64,000 nt of DNA from Megaleporinus macrocephalus. Its lineage: Eukaryota; Chordata; Actinopteri; Characiformes; Anostomidae. Within the stretch, counting starts at the first letter, position 1. The number at the start of each line of letters is the position of its first letter. The translations under genes and the position numbers were made by a program. The stretch spans positions 19,156,694 through 19,220,693 of the forward strand of contig CM038703.1 of assembly GCA_021613375.1 (NCBI GenBank). Direction: 5' to 3'. The notes below the pieces were generated by a model. That model saw only the letters and a list, made by a program, of their open reading frames with translations. It made no database searches and was not told where the DNA came from. This document shows positions 1 through 13,450 of this stretch, piece after piece.

Positions 1-22
1 AAGGCCTCCTTGTAGTACGTCT

Positions 23-48
23 GCGGCCCACAGGTTGAAAACCACTGG
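23..48 (-). repeat. hAT-like transposon end, remnant
   Basis: Read on the minus strand this is the phrase 'ggttttcaacctgtgggccg', which resembles a terminus of hAT-type DNA transposons in vertebrates. A similar phrase occurs on the plus strand at about 31020-31050. The rest of the element lies outside the window or has decayed. The assignment rests on recollection of the family, not on an alignment. Confidence 0.35.
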
Positions 49-1165
49 TCTAGGGAGAGTCTTGTAGCTTTTGCTACTTAACATGTCCTAGAACCACCAG
101 AACTACTGCAGGAAAAGAAAACTCGACTAAAAAAAACTTGACCGCACTTCATTAGACCGCACTTGGCTGGAATGACCAGCATTTGATTCATCAGACCAGT
201 GTAAACAATAAATTGAAGTGCAGATAGACAATCAGAACGCAACTGGCAGAATCCAGAAACAGTGTGGCCAGCTTAGCGCACTAAACATATCAGACTCTCT
301 GTCTATCTGTGACTGAGACTAGAGAATAGCAACCTTAGTGGGGTGTTCATAGAAACTAGATCACTAGCTGATACTGATGGTCACTTATTATTAGCTACCA
401 TTCTATACAATGCTATATAAACGAGCAGATCCAATTCTAAAATGAGAGCAGCAATTCTAAAAAAACTTCAATCTTGAGACTATCCAAGTTACCAAAATGG
501 TTTTGCCCTCTGGCTACTTGCAATACCAGTATTTTTTTTTTTGCAAACAGTAGCCCCATCTATGGGACACATAAGGAGTGACCATGCTAACTGCACTGTG
601 AAGCTGTGAAACTGCATTCTCTGGTGTGATAGATCCAATACCTTTGAGATGATATGGAATAGAGTTTGTTATCAAAAACTATTCAACATCAAGACATGAC
701 TGCATATTCATGTTGCTTAAAGCAATCAAATCCTTGCAGTAATGTTCCAATATTTAATGTAAACATTTAGTTAGAGATTAACAAAAGAGATTGTAAAGGG
801 GGACACATTCTCTATTAATACTATTAATAATTCTGAAGAAATGCTGGATGTCTGACTTTTGGACAAATATATCTGCAGGAGAACAGACAGTAGTCATTAG
901 ATCTGAAACAAAGTCTCTGGTCCCTGTCTCAGGCAGAGAGCTGGAGTATTTAAGCATAAATGTCACTGGAAGCTTGAGGGAAAAACGCTCCTCATATCAG
1001 ATATCGAGGCGGTTGAACCAAAACCAGTTAAGAATGGTTATCATATCTGCAGTCATTCTAAGCTTAACCTGCATTATAACCTTAAAATATTTAATAATAA
1101 TAATGTAAATAATTATTCCTTTTGATTTAAATACTTCAAAGTGTTGATATAGACCAGATAAAATA
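49..1165. other. Non-coding stretch, no gene seen
   Basis: AT-rich sequence without a convincing coding frame. The 62- and 86-codon frames overlap on opposite strands and lack protein-like character. No RNA gene or strong regulatory motif was recognised. Confidence 0.5.
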
Positions 1166-1798
1166 TACACTGATCGGCCATAACATTAAAACAACTTCCT
1201 TGATCTGGCCGTTTCATCAGCTCCACTTATAAGTTTTAGTTCTACAGTTACAGGCTGTGGTTCATCTGTTTCTCTGTATACTTTGTTAGTCCTCTTTCAC
1301 CCTGTTCTTCCATAGCCAGGACCATCACAGGACCCCAACAGAGCAGATGTTACTTGGGTAATAGATGATTCTTAGGACTGCAGTTACACTAATGTGATGG
1401 TGGTGGTTTTTAAACACTGTGTCCACTCACTGTTCACTTTATGATACACTCCTACTTTGTTGGTCCACCTTATAGTGGACTGTGCTGCTGCACAGCTCTA
1501 GTCCTTCATCAGTGATGAGAGGCTGCTGCCCACAGGACGCTGTTGGCTGGATATTTCTGGTTGGTGGACTAGTCTTAGTCTAGCAGTGGCACCAAGGTAT
1601 TTACAACTTCAGCAGCACTGCTGTGTCTGATCCACTCATACCAACTCAACACACACTAACACACCACCACCACAACAGTGTCACTGAAGTGCTGAGAATG
1701 ATCCACCACCCAAGTAGTACCTGCTCTGTGGTGGTCCCCTGTGTGGGTTCTGAACATTGAAGAACAGGGTGAAAGGGGGATGACAAAGTATACAGAGA
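1166..1798. mobile_element. Palindromic MITE, copy A (left terminus and interior)
   Basis: The copy begins with 'tacactgatcggccataaca', the terminus of a roughly 1-kb non-autonomous DNA transposon whose halves are inverted copies of each other. The left half carries 'ggaccatcacaggacc' and a 'gttggtccacctta' motif. The second half repeats these as reverse complements ('tgatccactcataccaactc', 'aatgatccaccacc'). It stops after 'caaagtatacagaga' without a right terminus, so the copy is truncated. No transposase is encoded. Related copies lie at 3491-3662, 20976-21434, 30348-30678 and 35240-35470. Confidence 0.75.
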
Positions 1799-3490
1799 TT
1801 TTTTAGGTGTGTAGGAGAATGACCATGCACCTAGAATGCCAGTTAAGCTCTCTGATTTGCAGCAACAGGTTTCTGTGATATGAGGAAACATCAAACTAGC
1901 TCTGCACGTTTCGGCCAGATTGAGAGATCAGTGCAATCCACATGGCATTCTGTTATTGAATTAGGTCCAGCGCTTAAGGCTGTAAAAAGCCCAGCAGATG
2001 TCAGCGTCTGTACAGCTTCTTTTTTACAGGGAGCTAGTGGGACAGACAAAAGGGATATTTATACACCAGAGCAGAGTTTCTTTGTAGAATATTTGACAGA
2101 TCATAAACAGAAATTGATCATACACAGAGGTGATATATATACTGCAATAATACATATACAAGCAGAGAAGAACAGCACACTATCTGACATATTTTGGTTT
2201 TTGCCAAATTTTTGCTTATTGTTTAAAAGGTATTTGAACTAAATGAGTCATTTTTAAGACAAGCATCTCTGCAACAAATAAAAAGATAAACTTTGTGTGA
2301 AGCATATACAGGTTATGGAAAGTCTTACGATAATCACAAGTGTAAACAGTAGGCGGGGCTATTTGTAACAGTCATTAAAAAGTCAACACAATAAACATGC
2401 ATTCCTAACCAAATATATGTAACAAAATATTAATTATAAGAGCAATAACTGGTGGATAGAGGCTGTATCAAACAATATTATTATTATATTTATTTTTCAC
2501 CAAAAATTCAGACAATGAATATGAGAACAATTGTAAAATTGAAACAGTACAAGAACTCCAATATTAGATTTTTTCCCCCGTGCCTGCAACATCTTCCAAA
2601 CAGGCTGGGGCAGGAGGGTGTTTTGTGCTGTGCTGTGTAATGTGTAGAACATGGCTTGGTGGTGTCTTGTTAAAACAAACATGGACGTCTCTGAAAAAGA
2701 TGGCCTATAAAAATCCATTTATTTGTTCCAAAATAAGTGTTGCTGATGCTTTCACAGATGGCCAGATTACCAGATTTAGTAAACCCGAACCCATGTGGTG
2801 ATATTCATCACAGAAACATGCCGCTTCTGCGGTGCTGTTTGAAGGTCACAAGCAGTTATTTTTTGTTTACATACAAAGATTCCCAAAATCTTTTCAAAAA
2901 AGTTGAAATTTTTAAAAACATGCAATTCCTGGCTGAGCAGATTTGGAGCTGTTTTTTTACTGTTGCATTTTAAGTGGTGATGTTCGTAGTCCCAAACCAC
3001 TCTTGTCGCAACTTTATTATATTCATTGCAAGCATCAATTTTAGAGAGTGTACATGTACAACAAATGAATGACTTTGAAAGCAAAATAATACCTATCTAG
3101 TACTTTGTACTGTTTTTAATCAAATACAGGTTAAAGTATATTTATAAATCACTAATTTCTGATTTATGTGCATTTAGATACTGTCCAAACTTTTAGAATG
3201 TACTTTATACAGAAACAGTATTCAGGGCAAATCTTTAAAATCATCTGTCTGACTGCTAAAAAATAAAATCAAAAATCTAAATTCCTAGATGAGGTTGCTA
3301 TAGAAAGTTACTTTTTCCCTGGAATCTCAGAAACTTTCAATAATGTAATGGACTGTAGTGGTGACTGATCCTTTTATGAACGCTCCTTTTATAGTCATGA
3401 TAGTATCACATGTTTAAGTTGTTTAGAAAAAAACTATAAAAAAGACAGCTTGCAAATCACTGTTTGTATTAGTATGTTCTGTCACAATCA
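1799..3490. other. Non-coding stretch, no gene seen
   Basis: AT-rich sequence between two pieces of the same MITE family. Open frames up to 120 codons exist (for example 1880-2242 plus) but have no recognisable domain and no splice context. The frame at 2776-3084 minus overlaps others on the plus strand. I see nothing I can name. Confidence 0.45.
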
Positions 3491-3662
3491 TTAAAGAACA
3501 GGGTGAAAGGGGATTAACAAAGTATACAGAGAAACAGATAACAGACAACAGTCCGTAAGTGTAGAACTACAAAGTGCACCTGTATTATAACTGGAGCTGA
3601 TAAAATGGACAATGAGTGTATATACAAGGAGGTGGTTTTAATGTTATGGCTGATCAATGTAT
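3491..3662. mobile_element. Palindromic MITE, right-terminal fragment (copy B)
   Basis: It runs from 'aaagaacagggtgaaagggg' to 'aatgttatggctgatcaatg'. Its last bases are the reverse complement of the left terminus at 1166. The first 40-50 bases overlap in content with the last bases of copy A, so the two are probably separate truncated insertions and not one element split by an insertion. Confidence 0.75.
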
Positions 3663-4835
3663 ATGCAACTATTCAGCCTACAGCAGTTTAGCTCTATCCA
3701 TTTACCCTGAAGTTATACAGAGTGTTTCAGCTCTTAGTAGTGCATGTGAGTGTGGCAGACGTTTCTGCTTCTGTAATCACTCCACTCCAGGTTTTGTATG
3801 TCTCACTCTGTTATCACTCTGTCTCACTCAATCCAATCTGTATCCACACCTAGTTATATGATTTATAGCTGGTATTAAACAGAAAACTAGCTAAACAGCC
3901 TCCAACTTTCAGAAAAGCACTCCACCCTTCGCCCAAAATCATGTGGCTCGTTTCATCGCCACACTACCTTTCTGCCCTGCTTAGCTGCCCTGGCTCTGAT
4001 TTTTGAATGGGGAACTAAACACCTCAATCAGAACAGACTTTTTTACATATGTTCTAATTACACAGCCACAAAAACTGCATGAAGTTGCGAAATGTTCATG
4101 TACAAAAGAATTCTAGTCATTTTAGACACTTAAAACTACACCAAGTTTATAAGTGAGGAAAAATGTAGGATATTTAGTCATTAATATCATAATAAGACTC
4201 TATCTCTGTAAAACATTAACTTGTTTTAAGGAGGTAAAAACTACGATGAACTAATCTGTAAATGCAAGAATACTCTTAAATTAGCTATTGATCAATCCAT
4301 CATGCAATATCCGCAGAAAGGGCATCTGGTATTTTTGAATGGTGTGAGAAACCATAACAATGGAGTTAGGAAGTTTTCTTATATCGATGTGTTCTCTGAA
4401 TCAAGATGCGACTGTCCACTTTGAGCGCCGTCCTGGAAGTCCATTAGTGATGACTGCCACAGGTTCGGCTCATCGATCTCTGGAACGCAAGCTTGTCATG
4501 AATCTCTGTCTATGTGCCCGGGCCTGTATCCGTTCCGGTGAGTGCAATTTCATAACACCGCCCTTGACCTACATGCTTATAGCTTCAGAGAATGGCCAGC
4601 TGGCATTTCCCATCTCTAGGAAATGACCTAGCCTTCTGGGTGCAGATGTGGCCGCACAGCGAGCACCCTGCTGCTAGACTGACACTGTCACAGCTGAGCC
4701 ACGGTGCAATCACAGGGTTAATACTATTGGTGCAATTCTCTGACCTTATTATTCTGTTATTATACTTTTTTAGGAAATGGATGCATCATAGAATTGCACA
4801 TTTCACTAGGATTCCAGCTGATTCAATTTAAAATG

Positions 4836-4836
<1 letters not shown>
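3663..4836. other. Non-coding stretch, no gene seen
   Basis: Unique-looking sequence with mixed base composition. The overlapping frames at 4360-4626 and 4592-4831 are short and have no protein-like features. No RNA gene or repeat was recognised. Confidence 0.45.

Positions 4837-4916
<80 letters not shown>
4837..4916. repeat. (TA)n microsatellite
   Basis: About 40 uninterrupted TA dinucleotides, ending directly at the 'cactaccgctcaaaag' start of the next element. Such TA runs often flank Tc1/mariner insertions, which target TA. Confidence 0.95.
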
Positions 4917-4919
<3 letters not shown>

Positions 4920-5274
4920 TACCGCTCAAAAGTTTGGGATCAGACTGAAATTTTCTTGTTTTCAATGTAGTAGCCCTCCTTCCTTAACACAACAATGGAC
5001 TGACGGGTCTCTTAAGAAAGTTGTTTCTTTCTGGCCATTTTGAGCCGCAAGCCATCAACTGCTGATGCTTCAGATACTAAACTAACCTAGAATGTCTCAA
5101 TTGAAAGAGTGTCCTAACAACCAATCAGCCCAATAACATCCTTAACATGGATTGGCGACCGTACCAAGTAATTTAGGCAGAGGACTGAGAATTGCTGATA
5201 ATAGGACTATATGCAAAATGAGCCTCTATACAAAAATAGGCTTTAATACAAACATTTTTATTATTTAAAAATCA
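4917..5274. mobile_element. Tc1/mariner-like non-autonomous element
   Basis: It starts with 'cactaccgctcaaaagtttg', a terminus widespread in fish Tc1-like elements, immediately after a TA run. The right part, from 5048 ('caagccatcaactgctgatg') to 5274 ('tttttattatttaaaaatca'), is shared with 20682-20949 in the same orientation. No transposase frame remains. The family assignment comes from the terminal motif only. Confidence 0.55.
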
Positions 5275-5335
5275 TCTGATACACTTCAATTAATTTTAAT
5301 ATACTTAATATATAACTTAATATATATATATATAC

Positions 5336-5702
5336 CCCATCTCTTTGTGAAGCACTTATAAGCACTAATCCGCTGAAGTATTGGTATGAACCACAATTGC
5401 ACTTGATGTTCTAGGAACACTGGCTAAGTATTGCACTTATACTGTATGTAGTCTTGTTCTTATTCTCTTCTCTGTAGGTGTTCCAGTCTTGCTAGGTATT
5501 GCACTTATACTGTGTCTAACCTTATACGTCGTTGTCTTCCGTCTAGGTATCAGCACTGGCACTTGTTTATGGCAGTGTTTGAGTACAAGAGTAGTTTGGA
5601 CCTAAACCTGTTTGTACTTGATAGAAATACATACTCTAACTGAACACTAAGCACTTATGTAAGCTTCTAAATGCCAGAAATGTAAATGTAAATGTAAATG
5701 CA
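5336..5702 (+). mobile_element. LINE (CR1/L2-like) 3' tail, degenerate
   Basis: The segment contains repeated 'gtattgcacttatactgt' phrases. It ends in 'gcacttatgtaagcttctaa', 'atgcc' and then three 'aaatgt' repeats. This matches the typical tail of fish L2/Rex-type elements, in which 'taaatgcc' is followed by a short hexamer tail. No reverse transcriptase sequence is present, so this is a short 5'-truncated copy or a LINE-tailed SINE. Confidence 0.5.
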
Positions 5703-5712
5703 TATCCTGTAA

Positions 5713-5860
5713 TAGATTCATGATGAATGGACCAATAGAAATGCCCCAAAATCACTTGACATTAAATATCTTAACTAACATTGAAAGTTGAGAATGTTTT
5801 GGCCTCACCTATGAAGTTAATATTGTGAAGATATTTGCTTTTCTCTGGACAGTGATGATT
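5713..5860 (-). repeat. Dispersed repeat family R4, copy 1
   Basis: It contains 'atgatgaatggaccaataga' followed by 'aatgccccaaaa'. The same phrase occurs at 61050, and its reverse complement ('gcatttctattggtcca') at 21604. A related copy lies at 26092-26345. This is a four-copy family inside this window. The element class is unknown. Confidence 0.55.
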
Positions 5861-8683
5861 TGTTTATTTTATTATAATCTATTACTCAAATTGGTGCAGT
5901 TGCATGCTGACCTTCAGATCATGATCGTGATGTGTCAGTTCATTTTACATCCATAATTAATTTCTTGTTTAAAGGTACAATCTGGCCTGGGAACCTCCTC
6001 TTTAGTCTCTTCTCTGAGGATGAGGCGTCACGCTGAGAGAAGTGGAGATTTTACGCTGTCATCGCTGCGGGAGATCAGTGGCTCACAAGACTGGCGATCT
6101 CAAAAAGATGTCAGGGCTGGCAGTGCCACATCAACCCAACACTGTAAAGGGCTGTCAAGAAAAATAACATCAAATATGAGAACATTCTCCTTGAAGACTG
6201 CTCACTGGCTTACCTCACACAGAAAGACCACCTGATGTCCACTGGAGGGAAAACAGCTTTTGCCTGTAGTTTATTTCCATGAGGGCACTACAGTGAATTG
6301 AAACTAATATAGAGGGCCCATGGCTCTGCTGTGGCTGCACTGTATTGATTATTTGACATATTATATGAGTTGGGGATGGAGATCCTCTTGCAGCTCATTA
6401 TGGTGGTCATAGAAACCCTTCTGATCAGATTAAAGGTCTTCAGAGAAGTCCTATGATTTCTAGGAACTAAGAATTCCATGCCTCTGTTTTTACCCCACTT
6501 TTCTTTCAACTTTAAATGCATGGCTCATTGTGGTTGTTGTTCATTGTCCTTTTTCATTGTATAGTGTTGACCTGAAACAAGCAAAAAGGTCTCAAGTGGC
6601 TAACTGTCCACAAACATTAAAAGGAAGTGACAATGAGCTCAACAAGGCAGCTTTATTTCTAATGTGTGGGTCTAATGTCTACCTCATTTTCATCTAACTT
6701 GGCACCTCAGTCTAATTTAATCTTTAGGGTTTTGTTATTTGTTCGAAAACAGCAATGATCAGTATATACTAGGGCTCTGTATTGAAGGAGACATTGTAAA
6801 ACTGCAGCATATTAGTATAAACATGTATTAAAGTCTCAGGAAACACTGAGTAAAATATCACAGATATTTGCATGATACTAAACTTATGATAGTACATGAC
6901 CAATCTGAGAACTGTGTGGCTAATGAGCAGCATTATTGTCCAACACTAGCCTGCTCAGCCACTTATGCACAACTAAAATGATTATTTATTTTATGTGATA
7001 CTAGCTGAACAAACAAATTTACAGATAAACAGAAGACATGCATGCAGGAATGGACGAACATCTGTGGCAAAAACAGGCAGCCAAAGTAATGTGTGAATGA
7101 AAGAATGGATGAATGAACAATGTTGGTGTATGGATAAATGAGTCAACAGGCAGCTATAGACAGGCGGCCTAGCTTCTGGTTATTTAGGATAAGCTTTATC
7201 TTTAGCAGTTTTCTCGGACTCTAAAACTGTTTTGTGGGGGCAGGCAAGAGGCCACAGCCTTATAATTGCTTACAGATGCATTACCTAAAATAAATATGGT
7301 TAATTTTCAGCAGGTGTTTGGAAAGCTATATTTAGAAGACATACTCTCTTCATATATACTGAATGTCCTTACATTTAATAATCTAGTCATAATCTGATTT
7401 CTGTTATCACATTATTAAAGTGGTTATGTAAACAGCAAACTCTGATTTCTTAGATCAGACTAAGGCCCAGAAATTCAAATAATGAAATCCGATAAGGAGA
7501 GAGCACTAGAACTATATGCTTTATGAAATAATATCTGCTTATCTCCCTCATGGTAACCTATTTCAGTAATATGTAAGCATTATTATTAGATACTCATGAG
7601 ATGAGTAACATGTCTTGGTAGCAAAAAAAAGTTATTTTTCTTTCGTTTAGTTATAAGAACCTTATATACTTCTCACTAGACATCTAAACAACATTTTCAC
7701 TAGACATTTTTCTTTTTCCCCAGACCAAGTTTTGATTTATGTGGGATTTTTGTTCTTACTTTGGACCAAGTTTTGACATTTATGCTCTGAACTAAGGCCT
7801 AGCTCTAGCTATCATGGTCACCACTGCACTTCTAAATTCTGATTTGTCTTCCTCCATGAAAATAATATATTTTGTACTTGGAAAGGCATTTTGAAATAAA
7901 TAATGGGATGGAGCTGATGTGTGAAGCAGTAAATTAAAGTGGTGGGTCCACATGGAGATTCTTCTGGACCACTAAAGTCATCAGGCGATGTGATACATTA
8001 CCTGAAAACAAATCATCTGCATCCGACCATCTTGTGCTCTGAGGTTCACAGAGAGGTTCAAACCGCTGAGACCACTTGTGTTAAAATGCTTCTATTTTGC
8101 AGCCCTTTCTTATTTTTACAAGATTCGGCATTACAGATTGTGTTATCCGCATAATATGATTGAAAGGAAGTGAAAGTTTAACCTGAATTTTACAGTTCAC
8201 CAATTTACAACAGTGCATCGGCATAAAAGTTTACAATCCTGTATCAAAGAATTGTGTACTTTGCATCAGTAAAATTGCATTCAATTATATATAATTATTA
8301 AGTAGAGGCACTATTCCTTTATTATTTTGAAATGTGAGCAATAATTTGTGACCAATCTTTTCAGATTAATTCCTCCTCTCCAAACTGGTTTAGGCATGTC
8401 CAGGTGTCATACTGCTGCTATAAGTACACAGCGGTAACATGGGTGCGGAGACTCCTCTTGTTCCCTTGGGTTCACCTCTGGTTAACCCCTCATGAGCAAG
8501 AAGAGTGGTGAGCAAAATATTTTTTTATGCCCATTAGCAAACAGCTTTGCTTCTCTAAAGTAGTAACTGACTCCATGACCTTATTGTTTTGTAAAGATAT
8601 ACAGCTGTAGGTTTATAGAGCAAGTAGAAGCACTGTGTTTATAGAAGTTGAATGTTCTTAGAAGTTAAAGAGAAACAACTAAA
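5861..8683. other. Non-coding stretch, no gene seen
   Basis: AT-rich intergenic sequence. Small frames (6020-6235 plus, 6288-6521 minus, 7939-8154 plus) lack domains or splice context. No RNA gene, CpG-rich promoter or clear repeat was recognised. Confidence 0.45.
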
Positions 8684-9080
8684 TCAGATCAGATCAGAAT
8701 CAGATCAGATTTACTGACTAACACTCAAAGAATCCTATCGAATATACAATCAATGCACACATATTTTGTAGACAATCCACAATATACACAATAAATACAA
8801 ACAATAAACTATATACAACATATACAGAACATAAGCATGAGACAAACTACATAAGGGCAAGTAATATACAGACTATGTACATATTATTTACAGACAGTGG
8901 CAAAAGTATTAGTGTACATGTGCAGGGAAACATTGTGGTGTATAATATAGTGCATGAGTAAAGCGTGGTAGAAAGCAGGAGCCGCCATGATCCAGCAGAT
9001 GACATCACTGATCAGCTACTCATGAGGGCAATGGCAAGAGGAGAGAAACTGCCCCTGTGTCTGGTAGTGTTGGTATACAG
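8684..9080. repeat. Interspersed repeat of uncertain class
   Basis: It opens with tandem 'cagatcagat' units. A strand rich in 'atatacaa'/'aatacaaa' follows, and then a GC-richer end ('gagagaaactgcccctgtgt'). The composition and the end phrase resemble a common fish retroposon-derived repeat, but I could not align it. There is no coding frame. Confidence 0.35.
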
Positions 9081-12000
9081 ACTTCTGAGATGCTAAGATG
9101 TTTACTGAGCTGCAGTACCAGACAAACAAATATGCGAAGTGAAATGGCACTTTTATAGTTCATTTTTTAATTTGCTGTCTGTTTGATGGAAGAAAGGAAA
9201 TAAAATCTAACTATATGTACCATACTGAATTGCATCGCATCATATTATGTTATATTGCATTGTCATAAAACAAATCATGTCGAACTGCACTGCACCTCAA
9301 TAGAGGTGAATCATACTGCTTTTGTAGCTGCTTCATATGCATCTGTAAAGCATTAGATCACTGGCAATGCATCAAGAAGTGTATTGCATCAGTGTCAGTA
9401 ATAGTGATGCACTTCTCTGCTAAGTCCCCTTTTCCTCAATAAGAGCATGCACTTCGGCCAGCAGGCAGTGTTTTCACAACTTTGGATAACATTATCTGCT
9501 CGTTCCAGTAATGTAATGCTAATCTCAGGACAGACTCCATAAGGTTGGACAAACACCTCTGATAGATGAATCCACATGAAAGATGTCTTAGTATGCACTT
9601 CAGTGGAAAGGACAAGGCAATAGCAGTCCGGCCACTTTGTGCAAAGGCCTTAACTTGGCCAGCGTTCAAACTTGCTTACATTTGCTATGTATCCTTGAAC
9701 AAAATGTTTCCTTGAAATAGTTAAGAATCTCAAACGTAAAAGGTAGTTCAGAGTGAATCAATTGTGCCGGTCAAGATGTGTTGATTGGAGTCTTTAATGG
9801 TTTAAATGCGAGCATACTGACATACTGTACCGTTTTTTAATTCCTCTCTGGCCTTGAAATCATGGACATCCTCTTGTGCTAAAAGTCCATTCATCTTGCA
9901 GTTGCATCTGAGTCCTATGGGCTTTTTTCCTTTAATACTGAAGATGTATTACACTTTACGCTGTTGTATATTTCATTGCATGCTTTCCCTGTTGAGGTTA
10001 ATGGAAATGGAGTCAAGGTTAAAAGTGAGTCATAGAATTCAGTGTCTGAGTGCATGAGAAGAAATGGACATTTCTCTTCGTTGACGAGATGAGGATATTG
10101 TCACAGGGAAGATGGGGGTTATTGGCGTAAGTTAAATGGTGAACCTGTGAGCACTGCTTTTTCACATGGAGCTGTTATGTGTGACCTCAAAACAAGAAGT
10201 CTTTTCCTATTGGTAAGTTGGATGCAGTGGCCTCAGAGTTGAATGTTTGTTTACTGTATAGCCATTCATATTGTGATACTTCTTCAATTGTTTTTACTGG
10301 AAAGGAGTGAATGAAGTGGAGTCCATGACTGATTCCACAGGCAAAGATAAACGGGTTTATTTTATGTGCGTCATCCTAAGTCTACTAATACGTTTTAATT
10401 TAATAGTATTGACCAAGTATTGAACGCTGTTGTTCTACATCAGCAAACAAAATGCTGGGACTTGACCACACCGCTGTACTTATGCAATTAGTGCATTTGA
10501 CTTTATCTTGGCCTGACTTACCCTCATACAGGAGAGAACACGGTTGGTTGGTCATTACAATGACTGGCACAGTGTTTATTTCACAACAGTGTACTATGAT
10601 TGCCTCCTTGACCAACCTTCATTCAAGAGCCCTGAACCCTATAATTTGTTAGGAATCATGTAGATTATCCTGTATTACAATTAGCATTCATAATTCTCTG
10701 TAGTTCAACAATATTTTATGAAGGGTATATGTTCTTTCATGAAAATACAGGTGTTTATCCTTTGTGCACCACAGTTTACAGCAAGCCAATGATAAATGAA
10801 ACATTCTTGATGTATAATTTATTCTAAAATGTTATTTAGTTGGCATCATTTTTATATACTGTTTCAACTGAAAGATCCTTGTTTTTGCTTGAGGTGTTCT
10901 TTGAAGTTGTAACCTTTTGATGTTTGATGTAGCCTTACAAAACCTGTGCACACATGAATGTAGTCATTTTTTAAGCAATTAAAAAAAATCATTATTAAAA
11001 TTAATAATGCTATTTGTGTTATTCTAATATATGTCTGATACATACAGCAGAGAGTTTGCAGGTTCAGATATGTGATTGCATTCTGAGGTAAAACTGATTG
11101 GGGAGGAAGGAGGGATAACTCTGTATCTAGAAGTCCGGAACAATAAACACCCCTAACAGCTTCACTGTTGTCTTGTCATATAAAGCACTGATCCTCTTAA
11201 AACAATATTTTTAATGTATTGTTTAACTATGGTAATTGAAAACACCTCAAAAATGTATGTGACCTCTACTGGCAGGTGGGGACAAAATAGTTTTAACAAA
11301 CAATACTTTGAGATTCATAGAACAAAACTCCCAGCTGTAATCTGCTACACGTCTGTAAAACCATAAAATTTAAAAGTGGGGCCAAACATCTTTACATGTT
11401 AACGTCACACACGTAAGTTACATTTTGGCTCTAAAAATACTTACAATTACATATTTTTAAGGAGCTGCAATACAAACATTGTGAACTAGCACATTCACAC
11501 AAATAACACTGACATCACAAAGCTTACAGAACACTCTTTGCAAATCAACAAGCAATGTGCTATTTAAGCTGCTTTGGTTGTAGCAGCCTACAGTTTAAAT
11601 AGCTGGTTAAATTAAATGAACTTAAATTAATAACAATAAATTAATAAAATAATTGCACTAAAGTATAGTCGTGGCCTTACTTTCATGCAACATCATTTTA
11701 AGGCACAGGGGTGTTGTCTATAAACCTGGCCAAAAGTACAGCCAAAAAACTATTGATTTTTAGCTGTAAAACAAACAAATCCTAAACATAATCTAATATG
11801 TTTCACATTGTATCAACAATAACTCTTGTATGTAAAACAAGTTCCAGTGCATCCATAAAAAATAATTTTGGTTTATTTTTTGCCTCAAAAATGTAGTGCA
11901 CCCATCTAACCATCTATATATTTTGGCTGACTATTAAAAATATAATTTTGTTATATAAGATTCTTAAAAAAAGTCAAGATTCTTGAAACAATTCACACTG

Positions 12001-13214
12001 GACATAACATATTTGATATATACATAACCAAGGACGGATTAAGAATATTCTGGGATAAAATCAGCGGATCCTTAAAATGGAGGGCCCTCAGAAATAAAAA
12101 TATATTGTATCATAAATGTTGATAGGCATTGCAAAAAGGGCCCTTCAGTAATCCAGCCATGTACATAACACATGTACAGAGCACAGTTTTGAAATGTTTT
12201 TGTTCTTTATGTTTTTGAACATGGTATTCTTGTCATGGAACATTTTCTCACTTCCTAATGTGGTCTGCAAAAGCAGGGTTTAGGGGTCAATAGCTGAACA
12301 AGAGAGCTGAGTTCAGTTGCCCCCCAAACGATTCATTTAAAAGTAGCAAATCATTAACAAACAACATATTGCTAATGTGCGTGGTCTAAGTTGAAATGGC
12401 AGTGACCTCATCCATCCAGAGAAAAGCTGCGATAGCCTTGTAATCGCTTAGTAATGACTATTATACTCCTCAGAAATGACTGAAATTATCCACATTATCA
12501 GTCAATTTGCATAGTCAGTCAGTGGTCATTTTCTTTCCATTAGTCATTCAAAAACAGCTTTTCTGGAGCTGCTATATGACCCAACACATTGTCATTTCTT
12601 CAGTTTGTTAATGCCTGCTGAGCTGGATATTGCACAATATTGGCTGGGGGCATGGGGCCACGGCAGTTATTTTTGGCTGAAATTTAAATGAAGGAAAAAG
12701 CAAGAAAATAACAGCCTGTGTGTAACATTGCAGTGTAGTGTCCGTCCATAGGTTATCATTGTGAAATGATCACCTACAAATGAAAACTGATGATGAAGTC
12801 ATAACACTCTGGAGCACAGTCTGGATGTTTTCTTTCTGTGATTGCTTCTGTCTGTAGCGATGTTCCTAGTGTAATACTCTACGACCTGCAAAATCATCTT
12901 CAACTACTATCAGTTTTCCCATCTATTTGCTTTGGAATCACAGGCACACGTTTCCACAGCAGTAAGGCACAACAAATCCAGACCAAAGGCCTGAAGATCA
13001 TGAGTGTGAAATGGCTGTGTAGTGAGGTGAGCCACAATTGATGCTCTTGGGGTCCCAGTCTAATGGGGCTGGAGGACATATGAAACTGCACTTTTCCACT
13101 CGATGGATATGGCCGCTGTTTGGTGTACTCTCTCTTTCCAAGGCTTGGTATGAGATTGCATATTTTCTTCCTCGACTGCACATAGTGGCTACTTAGTCAA
13201 AGTACTGAAGTCAG
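9081..13214. other. Non-coding stretch, no gene seen
   Basis: Four kilobases of AT-rich intergenic DNA. Small frames at 9395-9669 minus, 9854-10057 plus, 10400-10652 (both strands) and 12838-13183 overlap on opposite strands and show no domain. A phrase at about 12030-12160 ('ggacggattaagaatattct', 'gggccctcagaaataaa') may be a decayed DNA-transposon end. Nothing else could be named. Confidence 0.45.
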
Positions 13215-13450
13215 TGACACTTTAGAACCTTCTACCTAATATTGACACATCTATTACATAAACATGCCTAGTGCTGTCATGACTTGTCATGACCAGTTAC
13301 GTTTAGTAACCTGACAGTGTCATGTTACCAGTACTGGTAATTGTCATGAGATATTGTTTAAAGTCATGATGACTGAGTATGCTTATGATGATATCAAGCA
13401 TTATGGCATCCGTCATGACAGTTAACAGTAATGGTAATGTACCACTGCTA
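13215..13450. repeat. TGTCATGA-rich dispersed repeat
   Basis: The segment has many 'gtcatga' phrases in both orientations ('ctgtcatgacttgtcatgac', 'aattgtcatgagat', 'ccgtcatgacagtt'). This is the signature of a MITE-like fish repeat that begins 'tgacactttagaacc'. It is degenerate and non-coding, and the family was not identified. Confidence 0.45.

Noticed and set aside
6020..6235. Additional Tc1-like copy
   Set aside because: Only a short phrase ('gggctgtcaagaa') is shared with the 38.9-kb copy, which is not enough to claim homology.
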